Assembly: GCA_023251115.1 (NCBI GenBank)
Contig: JAHEZK010000002.1
Span: 1 to 64,000 of the forward strand
DNA: 64,000 bases
Source: Nitrosomicrobium frigidum (SeqCode)
GTDB lineage: Archaea; Thermoproteota; Nitrososphaeria; Nitrososphaerales; Nitrososphaeraceae
Direction of reading: 5' to 3'
A model generated the notes under the pieces. It saw nothing but the letters and a program-made list of their open reading frames with translations, ran no database searches and was not told where the DNA came from. This document shows positions 26,646 through 35,177 of this stretch, one piece after another (the stretch's first letter is position 1; the number at the start of each line of letters is the position of its first letter). Made by a program: the position numbers and the translations under genes.

Positions 26646-27454
26646 AAGTTAGCCTTAAGGATCTTCGAGGTAAGCACCTAGAATCATTAGAACTGCCGTC
26701 TGTTTTTAATACCCCTTATAGACCTGAGATCATAAAAAAAGTGTATGTGAACGTCCTTTCAACACGATTCCAGCCCCAAGGAAGATATCCTGCAGCAGGA
26801 GAAATTGTTAGTGCAGAATCTCGCAATACGGGCTTAGGAATTGCCAGAATAGCTAGGGCCAGAGGTGAAGGATTTCAACGCGCAGGTCAGGCTGCCGGTG
26901 TGGCTGGTGTACGAAAGGGAAGATTGGCCCATCCCCCGGTTTCATGGAAGAACACTTACAAAAAAATAAATAAAAAAGAAAGACAGCTTGGACTTTGCTC
27001 AGCTATTGCAGCAACATCGAATAAAGAAATAATAGAAAAGCGAGGACACAAAGTTGGAAAAATTTCTGAATTTCCGATTATCGTATCAAATGATCTGGAA
27101 AAGATAACAAAGACCTCGGAGCTGAGAAAAACTTTGCTATCATTAGGGCTAGAAGAAGACCTCGCAAGATCTACAAATATTGTTAGAATACCATCCGGCA
27201 AGTCACGATTACGAGGAAGGAAGAAGCACTCAGCTTTGAGTTGTCTGATAGTTGTATCAAAAAATTCTCCAGTCAGTAAGCTGAGAAAATCTCTTCCAGG
27301 TGTAAGTGTAGTCTCTGTAGAAAGTCTAAGCATTACGGACCTTGTTCCAGGAACAAAGCCAGTTAGATTGACAGTATATACAAAAAATGCCATTGATTCT
27401 ATGAATAACATAAATACAGTTTGGTCAAAAGTTCAGAGCATGGTGAACCAATAG
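26642..27454 (+). CDS. rpl4: Ribosomal protein uL4
   Basis: 270 aa. Lines the exit tunnel of the large subunit. The extended-loop region RARGEGFQRAGQAAGVAGVRKGRLAHPP is intact, followed by the archaeal GHKVG and GKSRLRGRKKHS blocks. Starts with ATG overlapping the uL3 stop. Its stop TAG overlaps the uL23 GTG by one base. Confidence 0.98.
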   Translation: MKVSLKDLRGKHLESLELPSVFNTPYRPEIIKKVYVNVLSTRFQPQGRYPAAGEIVSAESRNTGLGIARIARARGEGFQRAGQAAGVAGVRKGRLAHPPVSWKNTYKKINKKERQLGLCSAIAATSNKEIIEKRGHKVGKISEFPIIVSNDLEKITKTSELRKTLLSLGLEEDLARSTNIVRIPSGKSRLRGRKKHSALSCLIVVSKNSPVSKLRKSLPGVSVVSVESLSITDLVPGTKPVRLTVYTKNAIDSMNNINTVWSKVQSMVNQ

Positions 27455-27729
27455 TGAGTAAGGAATTCGAAGACAATCTTCATACAATCATCCTTCGACC
27501 TTACATTACAGAAAAGACATTTAATCTGATTGAGAAGGAAAATAAGTTAACCTTCATAGTCGCAGATAGTGCAAAAAAAGATGATGTGAAGCGGGCGATA
27601 AAAATAATGTATGAATCAGATGTCAGAGAAGTCAATCTATTTCGCACAATCCAAGGGAAAAAGGCAATTATTAGATTTACTAAAGATGATGAAGCAAGGC
27701 AACTTGCAACAAAATTAGGATTGGTTTAA
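27454..27729 (+). CDS. rpl23: Ribosomal protein uL23
   Basis: 91 aa from the GTG overlapping the uL4 stop (TAGTG). The open frame runs back to 27421, but that part is the uL4 coding region. Core block IILRPYITEKTFNLIEKENKLTFIV, typical of uL23 at the exit of the nascent-peptide tunnel. In most archaea uL2 follows; here a 53-bp gap leads to uS19. Confidence 0.96.
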   Translation: MSKEFEDNLHTIILRPYITEKTFNLIEKENKLTFIVADSAKKDDVKRAIKIMYESDVREVNLFRTIQGKKAIIRFTKDDEARQLATKLGLV

Positions 27730-27782
27730 TTTGATTCATCTAGTTAAATTTAAAAGGAGTATTTTGGAGCTGATAATGTTAA

Positions 27783-28190
27783 TTGGTTCGTGAATTCAAA
27801 TTTAGAGGTTACAACGTTGATCAATTGAAGAATTTATCAATAGAGGCCCTACTTCCGTTATTAAATGCCAGACAAAGGCGATCTCTCGATAAGAGGGTAG
27901 GAAAGTATATGGATGATCAAAAAAGAAAATTACGTGAGCGAATAAAAAGTGTTAGGGAAGGAAAGTCCAATCAAACTTTACGAACTCATGTTAGAGACAT
28001 GATAATTCTTCCAGACATGGTTGATATTACTATCAATGTTCACAATGGGAAGGATTTTACTCCAATTGCTATTAAACCTGAGATGATAGGACATTATTTA
28101 GGCGAGTATGCTATTACAAACAAAAGAGTTCAGCACGGTGCCCCCGGAGTCGGAGCTTCTAGGTCAAGTCTATACGTGCCATTAAAGTGA
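27783..28190 (+). CDS. rps19: Ribosomal protein uS19
   Basis: 135 aa, small-subunit head protein. TTG start at 27783. The archaeal blocks MIILPDMVDITINVHNGKDF, GHYLGEYAITNKRVQHGAPGVGASRSS are complete. A 53-nt gap with AT-rich stretch TTTAAAAGG precedes it, so a second promoter is possible at the position where uL2 is missing. Confidence 0.97.
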   Translation: MVREFKFRGYNVDQLKNLSIEALLPLLNARQRRSLDKRVGKYMDDQKRKLRERIKSVREGKSNQTLRTHVRDMIILPDMVDITINVHNGKDFTPIAIKPEMIGHYLGEYAITNKRVQHGAPGVGASRSSLYVPLK

Positions 28191-28669
28191 TACATTTGCC
28201 TTCATATTCTTACTCATTTTCTCAATTTGACAAGAACAAACATGTGAGAGCAGCGTTAAGAGAGACCGACATCTCGCATAAGCACGCAAGAGAAATTGCC
28301 TTAGCGATTAAGGGGCTGTCGATAGAAAGGGCCAGGAATGTTTTAGATCAAGTGATTGAAAAAAAAGTGGCCGTTCCTTATAGAAGGTATCATAATGAAG
28401 TAGCTCACAGATCAAATATTCGTGATGGTTTTTTTTCCGGAAGGTTTCCAAAGAAGGCGTCAAAAGAATTCTTACGTCTTTTGGATAATTTAGAATCAAA
28501 CGCAGAGTACAAAGGTATGGATCTTGACAGATTAGAAATAGTATCATGTGTTATCCATAAGGGAACAAAGCTCAAGCGATTTACTCCCAGGGCCATGGGA
28601 AAATCAAGTCCCAAAGTTGATACGTTGACGCATGTAGAGATCGTGGCTAGAGAGGGCAGAGTAAATTGA
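28187..28669 (+). CDS. rpl22: Ribosomal protein uL22
   Basis: 160 aa; exit-tunnel protein. GTG start overlapping the uS19 stop by 4 bp. Blocks VRAALRETDISHKHAREIALAIKG and RYHNEVAHRSN..GFFSGRFPKKASKEFLRLL match the archaeal family; TPRAMGKSSPKVDTLTHVEIV is the conserved C-terminal loop region. Overlaps uS3 by 4 bp. Confidence 0.97.
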   Translation: MIHLPSYSYSFSQFDKNKHVRAALRETDISHKHAREIALAIKGLSIERARNVLDQVIEKKVAVPYRRYHNEVAHRSNIRDGFFSGRFPKKASKEFLRLLDNLESNAEYKGMDLDRLEIVSCVIHKGTKLKRFTPRAMGKSSPKVDTLTHVEIVAREGRVN

Positions 28670-29415
28670 GTGCGATAAAAAACGTCATGAAGAATAATTT
28701 TAGAAACATGGAACTGAATGAATTTTTAAGTTCTACTTTAAAAGAAGCTGGATATGGAGGAGCCGAAGTTCAAAAAACACCCATAGGTACCAAAATAACA
28801 CTCTTTGTAATAAGGCCAGGTCTTGTTATAGGAAGAAAGGGTAGTGGTATAAGAGATTTGACCACTAGATTGGAACAACAATTTAATTTAGAAAATGCGC
28901 AAGTATCCGTTACTGAAGTAACAAAGCCCGAATTAAATCCGAACATCATGGCCAACAGAATCGCGCAACTAATTGAAAGAGGAACTGCATTCAGGAGAGC
29001 GTCATTGTGGACAATTAACACTATCATGGGAGCTGGTGCTTTGGGTGTAGAGATTACAATCTCGGGTAAACTTAGAGGCGAACGTGCTCATTTTGAAAAG
29101 CATTCTGTGGGTGTCATACCGAAGAGTGGCAAGATTGCAGATGAAGTGGTAAGAAGCAGCATAAACAGCATACTAACAAAAATGGGACTAGTAGGTATAA
29201 AACTGAAAATTTCGATAAGAGAAGAAATTCCTCGTGATTTTGATTTGATCACAGAATCTCCATCAAAGAGCGAACCTGAAGTCGAGAACCAGAACGAAAA
29301 CAAGAGTCCAAGTGAGGATCAAAAAGCGCCATCTGACTCAGAAGTTAAAACTGAGAGTAAAGATATTATTAACAGTGAAGTTAAGGAAATACCCGTAAAT
29401 AAGAGTGATACTTGA
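28666..29415 (+). CDS. rps3: Ribosomal protein uS3 with acidic C-terminal extension
   Basis: 249 aa, TTG start. KH domain with VIGRKGSGIRDLTTRLE near residue 52 and the C-terminal domain ending with KISIREEIPRDFD near residue 194. About 55 further residues are acidic and rich in Ser, Lys and Glu, forming a disordered tail of the kind seen in other archaeal S3 proteins. Forms the mRNA entry site. Confidence 0.97.
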   Translation: MSAIKNVMKNNFRNMELNEFLSSTLKEAGYGGAEVQKTPIGTKITLFVIRPGLVIGRKGSGIRDLTTRLEQQFNLENAQVSVTEVTKPELNPNIMANRIAQLIERGTAFRRASLWTINTIMGAGALGVEITISGKLRGERAHFEKHSVGVIPKSGKIADEVVRSSINSILTKMGLVGIKLKISIREEIPRDFDLITESPSKSEPEVENQNENKSPSEDQKAPSDSEVKTESKDIINSEVKEIPVNKSDT

Positions 29416-29621
29416 TGGCTAGACTTAAATTAAAAACGATGAGAGAGTTTAATGACGACGATTTGGAATCAAAGTTATCAGAAATTAGAGCAGATCTGTT
29501 GAAATTAAGAATTGAAAATTCAAAAGGGACCCTCAAAAAGGAAACAGGAAACATGAAATGGAAGAGACGAGATATTGCTCGCATACTATCAATCTTGAAG
29601 GAAAGGGAATTGGCTAAATGA
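29415..29621 (+). CDS. rpl29: Ribosomal protein uL29
   Basis: 68 aa. ATG at 29415 shares its A with the uS3 stop. A two-helix protein with LKLKTMREF...LSEIRADLLKLRIENSKGTLK, at the exit of the peptide tunnel. Overlaps the Rpp29 gene by 4 bp. Confidence 0.95.
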   Translation: MARLKLKTMREFNDDDLESKLSEIRADLLKLRIENSKGTLKKETGNMKWKRRDIARILSILKERELAK

Positions 29622-29881
29622 CTTTTAAAGAACACGTCTTGCAGCACGAATTCATAGGTAGTAAAGCACAAATCGAATATGGACCTCTTGATAATAAGAG
29701 AATAATAAATGGTAAAATCATTTTTGAAACAAAAAATACCTTTTCAATAAGGGATGAATTGAAATCATATGTAATTCCAAAAAAGGCAATTAGTCAATTA
29801 GGATTAGTTGTTGAGGATGAAATTTGTTTTATAAATGGATCTATGCTGATAGGGAGACCAGAAGATCGTTTAGCAAAGTGA
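29618..29881 (+). CDS. rnp1: RNase P protein component 1 (Rpp29/Pop4)
   Basis: 87 aa. A small Sm-like barrel with EFIGSKAQIEYGPLDNKRIINGKIIFETKNTF and VIPKKAISQLGL, then INGSMLIGRPEDRL. It binds the RNase P RNA specificity region. Its place between uL29 and uS17 is the archaeal standard. The matching RNase P RNA gene is at 62466-62751. Confidence 0.93.
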   Translation: MTFKEHVLQHEFIGSKAQIEYGPLDNKRIINGKIIFETKNTFSIRDELKSYVIPKKAISQLGLVVEDEICFINGSMLIGRPEDRLAK

Positions 29882-29894
29882 TAGTGAATAGATA

Positions 29895-30227
29895 ATGACT
29901 AGAAATATTGGCTTGACAGTTTCAGAACCGAAAAGGACTTGCAACGATGAATTGTGTCCTTTTCATGGCAAACTTTCAATAAGAGGAAGAATTTTGACAG
30001 GCATTACGGTAAGTTCTAAGGCACATAAAATGATAGTAGTCTCCCGGGAGTATCCTAGACTTGTGAGAAAATACAAAAGATATGAGAGAAGTAGCTCAAA
30101 GGTACATGCTTTTCTGCCTTCATGTATTGACGTAAAAGAAGGTGATGAGGTCAAGATTGCCGAATGTAAACCAATATCAAAAACGGTATCGTTTGTAACT
30201 GTGGAGGTAATAAAGAGTGGCGTCTAA
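29895..30227 (+). CDS. rps17: Ribosomal protein uS17
   Basis: 110 aa. The block CPFHGKLSIRGRILTGITVSSKAHKMIVVSREYP, then VKEGDEVKIAECKPISKTVSFVTVEV, is diagnostic for archaeal S17. ATG start. Overlaps the uL14 gene by 11 bp. Confidence 0.97.
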   Translation: MTRNIGLTVSEPKRTCNDELCPFHGKLSIRGRILTGITVSSKAHKMIVVSREYPRLVRKYKRYERSSSKVHAFLPSCIDVKEGDEVKIAECKPISKTVSFVTVEVIKSGV

Positions 30228-30651
30228 GAGTCGAGCGGTTTCTGCAAAAGGAGTAGAGGAATTCAAGCCTTATATTACAAGAGCGTTACCGATAGCTGCA
30301 AACTTAGTTTGTGCTGACAATACAGGCGCCAAAATCTTAAGGATTGCACAGGTGACACGTATAAAGGGCAGACACTCTAGGATGCCATCTGCGGCCGTGG
30401 GAGATTTTGTTAATGTTACTGTAAAAAAAGGAAAGGCAGAGCTAAGAAAACAGATGTTCGGAGCTGTAATCATCAGACAAAAATACGCAATAAGGAGACT
30501 TAATGGGGTTAGGCTTTCATTTGAGGATAATGCAGCAGTATTAGTTACACCCGAAGGTGAAATAAAAGGAACGGACATAAAAGGACCTGTTGCGGCTGAA
30601 GCCGCAGAAAAGTGGCCTAGGATAGCAAATCTTGCATCTGTAATAATATGA
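30217..30651 (+). CDS. rpl14: Ribosomal protein uL14
   Basis: 144 aa, GTG start. Contains LVCADNTGAKILRIAQV, GKAELRKQMFGAVIIRQK and FEDNAAVLVTPEGEIKGTDIKGPVAAEAAEKWPRI, the family signature. Part of the intersubunit bridge region. Confidence 0.97.
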   Translation: MASKSRAVSAKGVEEFKPYITRALPIAANLVCADNTGAKILRIAQVTRIKGRHSRMPSAAVGDFVNVTVKKGKAELRKQMFGAVIIRQKYAIRRLNGVRLSFEDNAAVLVTPEGEIKGTDIKGPVAAEAAEKWPRIANLASVII

Positions 30652-31071
30652 GTGATAATGATGTTTTATAAACTGATTTCAAAGCATATAAGAGACAAGT
30701 TCTTGGGAGCTAATCTGTCTAAAAACTTGAGAGAGCAACTCAACAAGCGAAGCATGAGAGTAATCAAGGGCGATACTGTTAGAATATTAAGAGGCGAGTA
30801 TGTTGGGATAGAAGGGAAAGTTGAGAGGGTGAATACAGAGAGATCAACACTATCAATTGAAGGTGTTCAAAGAGAAAAAATACGTGGCGGAAACGTCAAA
30901 GTACAGATTCATGCTTCAAATGTTCAGATAATTTCATTGAACACAGATGACGAATACAGAATGAAAGGAACTAAAAAGACAAAAGATAAAAACTCAACTG
31001 TAAAAAAAGAAAAGGAAACGAAAAAATCAATTGCTAAGGCGAAGGAAATAGTGAAAGGAGAAGAAGCGTAA
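30652..31071 (+). CDS. rpl24: Ribosomal protein uL24
   Basis: 139 aa. The GTG at 30652 directly follows the uL14 stop; ATGs at 30658 and 30661 are alternatives. KOW motif in VIKGDTVRILRGEYVGIEGKVERV. The last 40 residues are a Lys/Glu-rich charged tail, longer than usual. Confidence 0.95.
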   Translation: MIMMFYKLISKHIRDKFLGANLSKNLREQLNKRSMRVIKGDTVRILRGEYVGIEGKVERVNTERSTLSIEGVQREKIRGGNVKVQIHASNVQIISLNTDDEYRMKGTKKTKDKNSTVKKEKETKKSIAKAKEIVKGEEA

Positions 31072-31073
31072 AC

Positions 31074-31793
31074 ATGGCCAAAAAAGGAGGAGACAAGAGA
31101 CTAAAAAGACAAGTTGCGCCTCGCTACTGGCAGGTTAATAGAAAAAGCGCAAGGTTTATTCTCAATACGATGCCAGGCCCTCACACTAGAAAATTTTCGT
31201 ATCCGATTGGAGTAGTACTGCGTGACTTATTGCATGTTTGCGCTGATATTCGTGAAGTAAAAAGATCGTTAAACAAAGGATTGGTAAGCGTAGATGGTAA
31301 AATGGTTCGTCATCCAAACTTCCCAGTTGGTTTAATGGACACAGTAGAAATAATACCTTCAAATGAATTATATAGATTTGTACCTTCAAAGGGACTTCCA
31401 TTACTTCCAATAAAAATAGATTCAAAGGAAAAAAACTTGAAGCTGGGAAAAATCAAATCTAAAGTTTCTTCAAAGAAGAATTTGTATCAATATTGTCTAC
31501 ATGATGGGAGAACATTTCTATCAGATGCGTCATATAATGTGAATGACACATGTTTGGTTCAATTACCCGATTTTGGTATCAAGAATCACGTGCAGCTCAA
31601 GGAAGGATGTAGTGTGATCGTTACTAGAGGCGAGAATGCAGGTAATGTTGGCAAGGTTGAAGAAATCAAGACTGGATCGTTTTCTCTCCCTAAAAGGGTA
31701 CTTGTCTCGATGGGTGAAAAAACTGTCGAGTTACCAATCGATATTGTCATGGCTATTGGAACAGACTCTTCATTGATTCAGGTGAGCATTTAA
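31074..31793 (+). CDS. rps4e: Ribosomal protein eS4
   Basis: 239 aa. Archaeal/eukaryotic S4e with an N-terminal LKRQVAPRYWQVNRKSARF-type block, an S4-like RNA-binding domain around residue 45-100 and a KOW motif in CSVIVTRGENAGNVGKVEEIK. ATG start 2 bp after the uL24 stop. Confidence 0.97.
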   Translation: MAKKGGDKRLKRQVAPRYWQVNRKSARFILNTMPGPHTRKFSYPIGVVLRDLLHVCADIREVKRSLNKGLVSVDGKMVRHPNFPVGLMDTVEIIPSNELYRFVPSKGLPLLPIKIDSKEKNLKLGKIKSKVSSKKNLYQYCLHDGRTFLSDASYNVNDTCLVQLPDFGIKNHVQLKEGCSVIVTRGENAGNVGKVEEIKTGSFSLPKRVLVSMGEKTVELPIDIVMAIGTDSSLIQVSI

Positions 31794-31794
31794 T

Positions 31795-32304
31795 ATGAGT
31801 ACAGTAAATAGTATGAAACAAATCAGTTTGGAAAAAGTCGTAATAAATATTGGAGTTGGAAAATCTGGTGAACCACTGGAACGGGCCAAAAACGGTCTAG
31901 AAGAATTAACATCTCGAAAACCCACCCAATGTGGTGCAAAAAATAACGTAAGGGATTTTGGAATCCACAAAGGTGAACCAATTGGTGCCAAGGTCACTTT
32001 GAGAAATAGTGAGGCTATGGAATTTACCAAGAGAATAATAGAATCAAAGAATAACCAATTAAAAGAATCCTCATTTGATAACTTTGGAAATATTTCCTTA
32101 GGAATTCGTGAACACATTGATATTCCGGGGGCAAAATACAATCCAGATATAGGAATTTTCGGAATGAATGTTTGTATCTCATTGTCGCGGCCTGGATATA
32201 GAATAATTAAAAAGAGCAACCCAAGAAAAATGGGGAAAAAACACAGAATTTCAAAGGAAGAGGCAATTGAATTTTTCAGAAACCTAGGAGTTGAGATGAT
32301 CTAG
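31795..32304 (+). CDS. rpl5: Ribosomal protein uL5
   Basis: 169 aa. 5S rRNA-binding protein. [38 protein letters not shown] and [17 protein letters not shown] are the archaeal family blocks. ATG start one base after the eS4 stop. Stop shares a base with the uS14 GTG. Confidence 0.97.
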   Translation: MSTVNSMKQISLEKVVINIGVGKSGEPLERAKNGLEELTSRKPTQCGAKNNVRDFGIHKGEPIGAKVTLRNSEAMEFTKRIIESKNNQLKESSFDNFGNISLGIREHIDIPGAKYNPDIGIFGMNVCISLSRPGYRIIKKSNPRKMGKKHRISKEEAIEFFRNLGVEMI

Positions 32305-32483
32305 TGCCAAAGCCAAGAGAATATGATATCACTGGCAGAAAACAACGTATCCACGGAAAAGGTACTAGATGGTGCAAGCGATGTGGCTGCTATTCTGGAC
32401 TTATCCAGGCTTATAAAATAATGCTTTGTAGACAGTGCTTTAGAGAAGTAGCAATAAAATTAGGCTTCAAGAAATATGATTAG
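32304..32483 (+). CDS. rps14: Ribosomal protein uS14
   Basis: 59 aa, GTG start overlapping the uL5 stop by one base. The zinc-binding form: WCKRCG followed by CRQC, with [15 protein letters not shown] at the end, identical in layout to archaeal S14. 59 residues is short, so it is easy to miss in automatic ORF screens. Confidence 0.96.
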   Translation: MPKPREYDITGRKQRIHGKGTRWCKRCGCYSGLIQAYKIMLCRQCFREVAIKLGFKKYD

Positions 32484-32500
32484 AAAAATAGGAGAATGAA

Positions 32501-32893
32501 TTGCCAGCATTAAATATCTTATCAAATCTTTTTACAACACTGTATAATAACGAAGTTAGAAGGAAAAAAGAATGCATAGTTAGTCCATCTTCCAGATTTT
32601 CAAGTGAAGTATTACGAGTCATGCAGAAACATCGATACATTGGAGAATTTGAGCAAATTGATGATTCTAGAGCCGGCAAATTCAAGATTCAATTGTTGGC
32701 AAAGATAAACAAATGCGGAATAATAACTCCAAAATTCAGCGTTGGAAAAAATCAATACCTGAATTGGGAAAGACAATTTTTACCCGCGTATAATATGGGT
32801 ATCTTGATAGTCTCAACTAGCAAGGGTGTCATGACTCACCATGAAGCACAGGAAATGGGAATAGGAGGAGTGTTAGTTGGATATGTCTACTAG
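32501..32893 (+). CDS. rps8: Ribosomal protein uS8
   Basis: 130 aa, TTG start. VIVSPSSRFSSEVLRVMQKHRYIGEF near residue 26 and the C-terminal block LIVSTSKGVMTHHEAQEMGIGGVLVGYVY identify archaeal S8, a primary binder of the 16S central domain. Overlaps uL6 by 11 bp. Confidence 0.97.
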   Translation: MPALNILSNLFTTLYNNEVRRKKECIVSPSSRFSSEVLRVMQKHRYIGEFEQIDDSRAGKFKIQLLAKINKCGIITPKFSVGKNQYLNWERQFLPAYNMGILIVSTSKGVMTHHEAQEMGIGGVLVGYVY

Positions 32894-33419
32894 AGAATAT
32901 GTTTCAACGTTAGAAATTCCAGAAGGCATTTCTGTAACTTTGGAAGATAGGACTATATCTGTGAAGGGTAAGTTGGGCACCATAAAGAAAGATTTTGCTA
33001 AACTTCCAGCGTCTTTAGCAATAGAGAACAATATAGTAAGGATTGAACCGTATGGAACGAGGAGAAAAGATTTCGCAATTTCGAAAACCACGAAAAGTAT
33101 TATCAACAATATGATAAAGGGCGTCCAGAACGGATACAAGTATAAAATGAAAATAGTTTTTGCGCACTTTCCGATAACTGTGAAGGTTAAAGATGGCAAA
33201 GTATACGTGGAGAATTTTTTTGGAGAGAGAAAGGCGAGAATTTCTAAGATAATGGGCGATTCAACAAAAGTAAACGTAGAGGGTGAGGATATTGTAATTA
33301 CTGGCCCCCACCTTGAGCATGTTTCGCAGACAGCTGCCAATATAGAGTTATCAACTAGAGTAAAAAACAAGGATCAAAGAGTTTTCCTTGACGGCGTATA
33401 TGTTTATTCGAGAGAATAG
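32883..33419 (+). CDS. rpl6: Ribosomal protein uL6
   Basis: 178 aa from ATG 32883; an in-frame TTG at 32877 is possible. Blocks GISVTLEDRTISVKGKLGTI, YKMKIVFAHFPITVKVK, and the final GPHLEHVSQTAANIELSTRVKNKDQRVFLDGVYV match archaeal L6. Last ribosomal gene of the run; eL32, eL19, uL18, uS5, uL30, uL15 and SecY, which usually follow, are absent here. Confidence 0.97.
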   Translation: MSTREYVSTLEIPEGISVTLEDRTISVKGKLGTIKKDFAKLPASLAIENNIVRIEPYGTRRKDFAISKTTKSIINNMIKGVQNGYKYKMKIVFAHFPITVKVKDGKVYVENFFGERKARISKIMGDSTKVNVEGEDIVITGPHLEHVSQTAANIELSTRVKNKDQRVFLDGVYVYSRE

Positions 33420-33455
33420 AATAACATGCAACTCCCCCATTAAATTCCGGATGAC

Positions 33456-33464
33456 TTTTATATA
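33456..33464 (+). promoter_or_regulatory. TATA box of the nucleotidyltransferase-LLM-thiolase operon
   Basis: TTTTATATA centred about 30 nt before the GTG at 33490, implying a near leaderless transcript and a promoter separate from the ribosomal genes. Confidence 0.55.
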
Positions 33465-33489
33465 GAATATTTGTGCAAGTGAGGATTAA

Positions 33490-34182
33490 GTGATAACAGT
33501 TATTCTTGCTGGCGGTCTGGGAAAAAGACTAAGACCTTTAACGTCAGATAGGCCAAAACCTATGATCCAAATTAACAATACACCGATCATAGAATTGCAA
33601 GTAAAATGGTTAAAAAAATTCGGAATTACAGATATTATAGTACTTGTAGGCCATCTCAGAGAGAAGATAAAGCATCATCTTGCGGATGGTAAAAAATTTG
33701 GAGTAAATATAAGTTATATTGAAGAGAACGTACCCCTTGGAACAGGCGGTGCATTGAAGAATGCAAAAGACCATATAATTCAAAATGGAAACTCTGATCC
33801 AGGGTTTTTTGTCATCAATGGAGATATCTTGACCAATTTGGATCCTTTTACTATATCCGAGAAAGGAGCAATGACACTTGCGTTAGTTCCTTTGAAAAGT
33901 ACGTTTGGTATTGTGGAAACGAATGGTGATCTTGTATCAAAGTTTGTAGAAAAACCATCCATTGAGAATATGTGGGTTAACGCAGGAGTATATTATTTTT
34001 CAAATGAAATTTTTGACTACCTCCCCGATAAAGGGAACCTAGAAACTGTTACCTTGCCTATGCTAGTAGAGAAACAAAAATTGAAGGCCAAAAAGTTTTC
34101 AAATAATTATTGGCGATCAATAGACTCCCACAAGGATATTGATGAAGCCTCCAATGAAATTGAACAAGTATTTAAAAAATGA
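33490..34182 (+). CDS. Sugar-phosphate nucleotidyltransferase (NDP-sugar pyrophosphorylase)
   Basis: 230 aa, GTG start. ILAGGLGKRLRPLTSDRPKPM at the N-terminus binds the NTP. LVGHLREKI and PLGTGGALKNAKD are family blocks, and VINGDIL carries the metal Asp. No C-terminal left-handed beta-helix is present. It makes an NDP-sugar (GDP-mannose or dTDP-glucose type) for glycosylation; the sugar is not predictable. Its 3' end overlaps the LLM gene by 4 bp. Confidence 0.9.
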   Translation: MITVILAGGLGKRLRPLTSDRPKPMIQINNTPIIELQVKWLKKFGITDIIVLVGHLREKIKHHLADGKKFGVNISYIEENVPLGTGGALKNAKDHIIQNGNSDPGFFVINGDILTNLDPFTISEKGAMTLALVPLKSTFGIVETNGDLVSKFVEKPSIENMWVNAGVYYFSNEIFDYLPDKGNLETVTLPMLVEKQKLKAKKFSNNYWRSIDSHKDIDEASNEIEQVFKK

Positions 34183-35177
34183 CTGAGAAGATCGGTCAAA
34201 TCGGCTACAACCCAAGTAGCCTGTTTAACGCTCAAGATATTCTAAAAATCGGTAAATTATTAGACGTTAGACCAAATATGAGTTCGATATGGATTCCTGA
34301 GTCTTGGGGACGAGAAGCCTTTGTAATGCTAGGAGCCATTGCGGCGATAACTAAAAAGATAAAGCTAGGAACATCGATTGTAAGCATGTTTTCCAGAACA
34401 CCCGCTACATTGGCAATGGCCGCCTCCACCTTAGATAATATTTCCTCAAATCGTACAATAATTGGAATTGGTGCAAGCACACCGGTTCTTGCTGAAAACT
34501 GGCATGGAATAAGTTTTGAACATCCCCTTAGGCGTATGCGGGAATACTTGACGTGTTTTAAAATCATATCCAGAGCAGAAACAATAAACTTTGATGGAGA
34601 ATTTTTCAGGTTAAAAAATATGCGGATTTTGCACCCATCATCTAGAAAAAGAATTCCGGTTTATCTTGGTGCAGTAAATTCAGGAATGATTAAGCTAGCG
34701 GCAGAAGAGGCAGACGGGATAATTTTGTATCTTCGTCCATTAGACGAGATTAAAAAAACAACAGAATTCATCAAATCAGTATTGTCCAGTAAATCTAATT
34801 TTGAAATCTGTTCTGTATTTATCACGGCGGTTTCAAACAAGTATCCTGATGTGGCACGCAGCAGAGCTGCAAAGACGCTGGCATTTTATGTGGCTGTGGG
34901 CAAATACTATAACAAATTTTTGTCCTCACATGGATTTGAAGATGAAGTAAAACAAATTACAACAGAATATAAGAAAAATGGTATAGAAAGTACCATTAAA
35001 TATGTGTCAGATTCAATGCTTGATTCACTGACAATCAATGGTACAGTTGAGGAATGCATTAAATCTCTAAAACGATTTGCTTCGTCCGGTATCTCTCTTC
35101 CAATTTTACAAGTAAATCCCGTTAAGGACAATGAGCAATCAATCAATGATTCTCTCCTTCTAATAGAAAATGTCTAG
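34179..35177 (+). CDS. LLM-class (luciferase-like) F420/flavin-dependent oxidoreductase
   Basis: 332 aa. TIM-barrel luciferase-like family: SSIWIPESWGREAFVMLGAIAA, KLGTSIVSMFSRTPATLAMAA, GIGASTPVLAENWHG. The length and PESWG motif are close to the F420-dependent methylene-H4MPT reductase/dehydrogenase group, common in AOA. It overlaps the preceding and following genes by 4 and 8 bp, so it is in one operon with the nucleotidyltransferase and the thiolase. Confidence 0.85.
   Translation: MTEKIGQIGYNPSSLFNAQDILKIGKLLDVRPNMSSIWIPESWGREAFVMLGAIAAITKKIKLGTSIVSMFSRTPATLAMAASTLDNISSNRTIIGIGASTPVLAENWHGISFEHPLRRMREYLTCFKIISRAETINFDGEFFRLKNMRILHPSSRKRIPVYLGAVNSGMIKLAAEEADGIILYLRPLDEIKKTTEFIKSVLSSKSNFEICSVFITAVSNKYPDVARSRAAKTLAFYVAVGKYYNKFLSSHGFEDEVKQITTEYKKNGIESTIKYVSDSMLDSLTINGTVEECIKSLKRFASSGISLPILQVNPVKDNEQSINDSLLLIENV

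Noticed and set aside
26956-27411. 151-codon minus frame inside rpl4
   Set aside because: Antisense shadow of a ribosomal protein gene.
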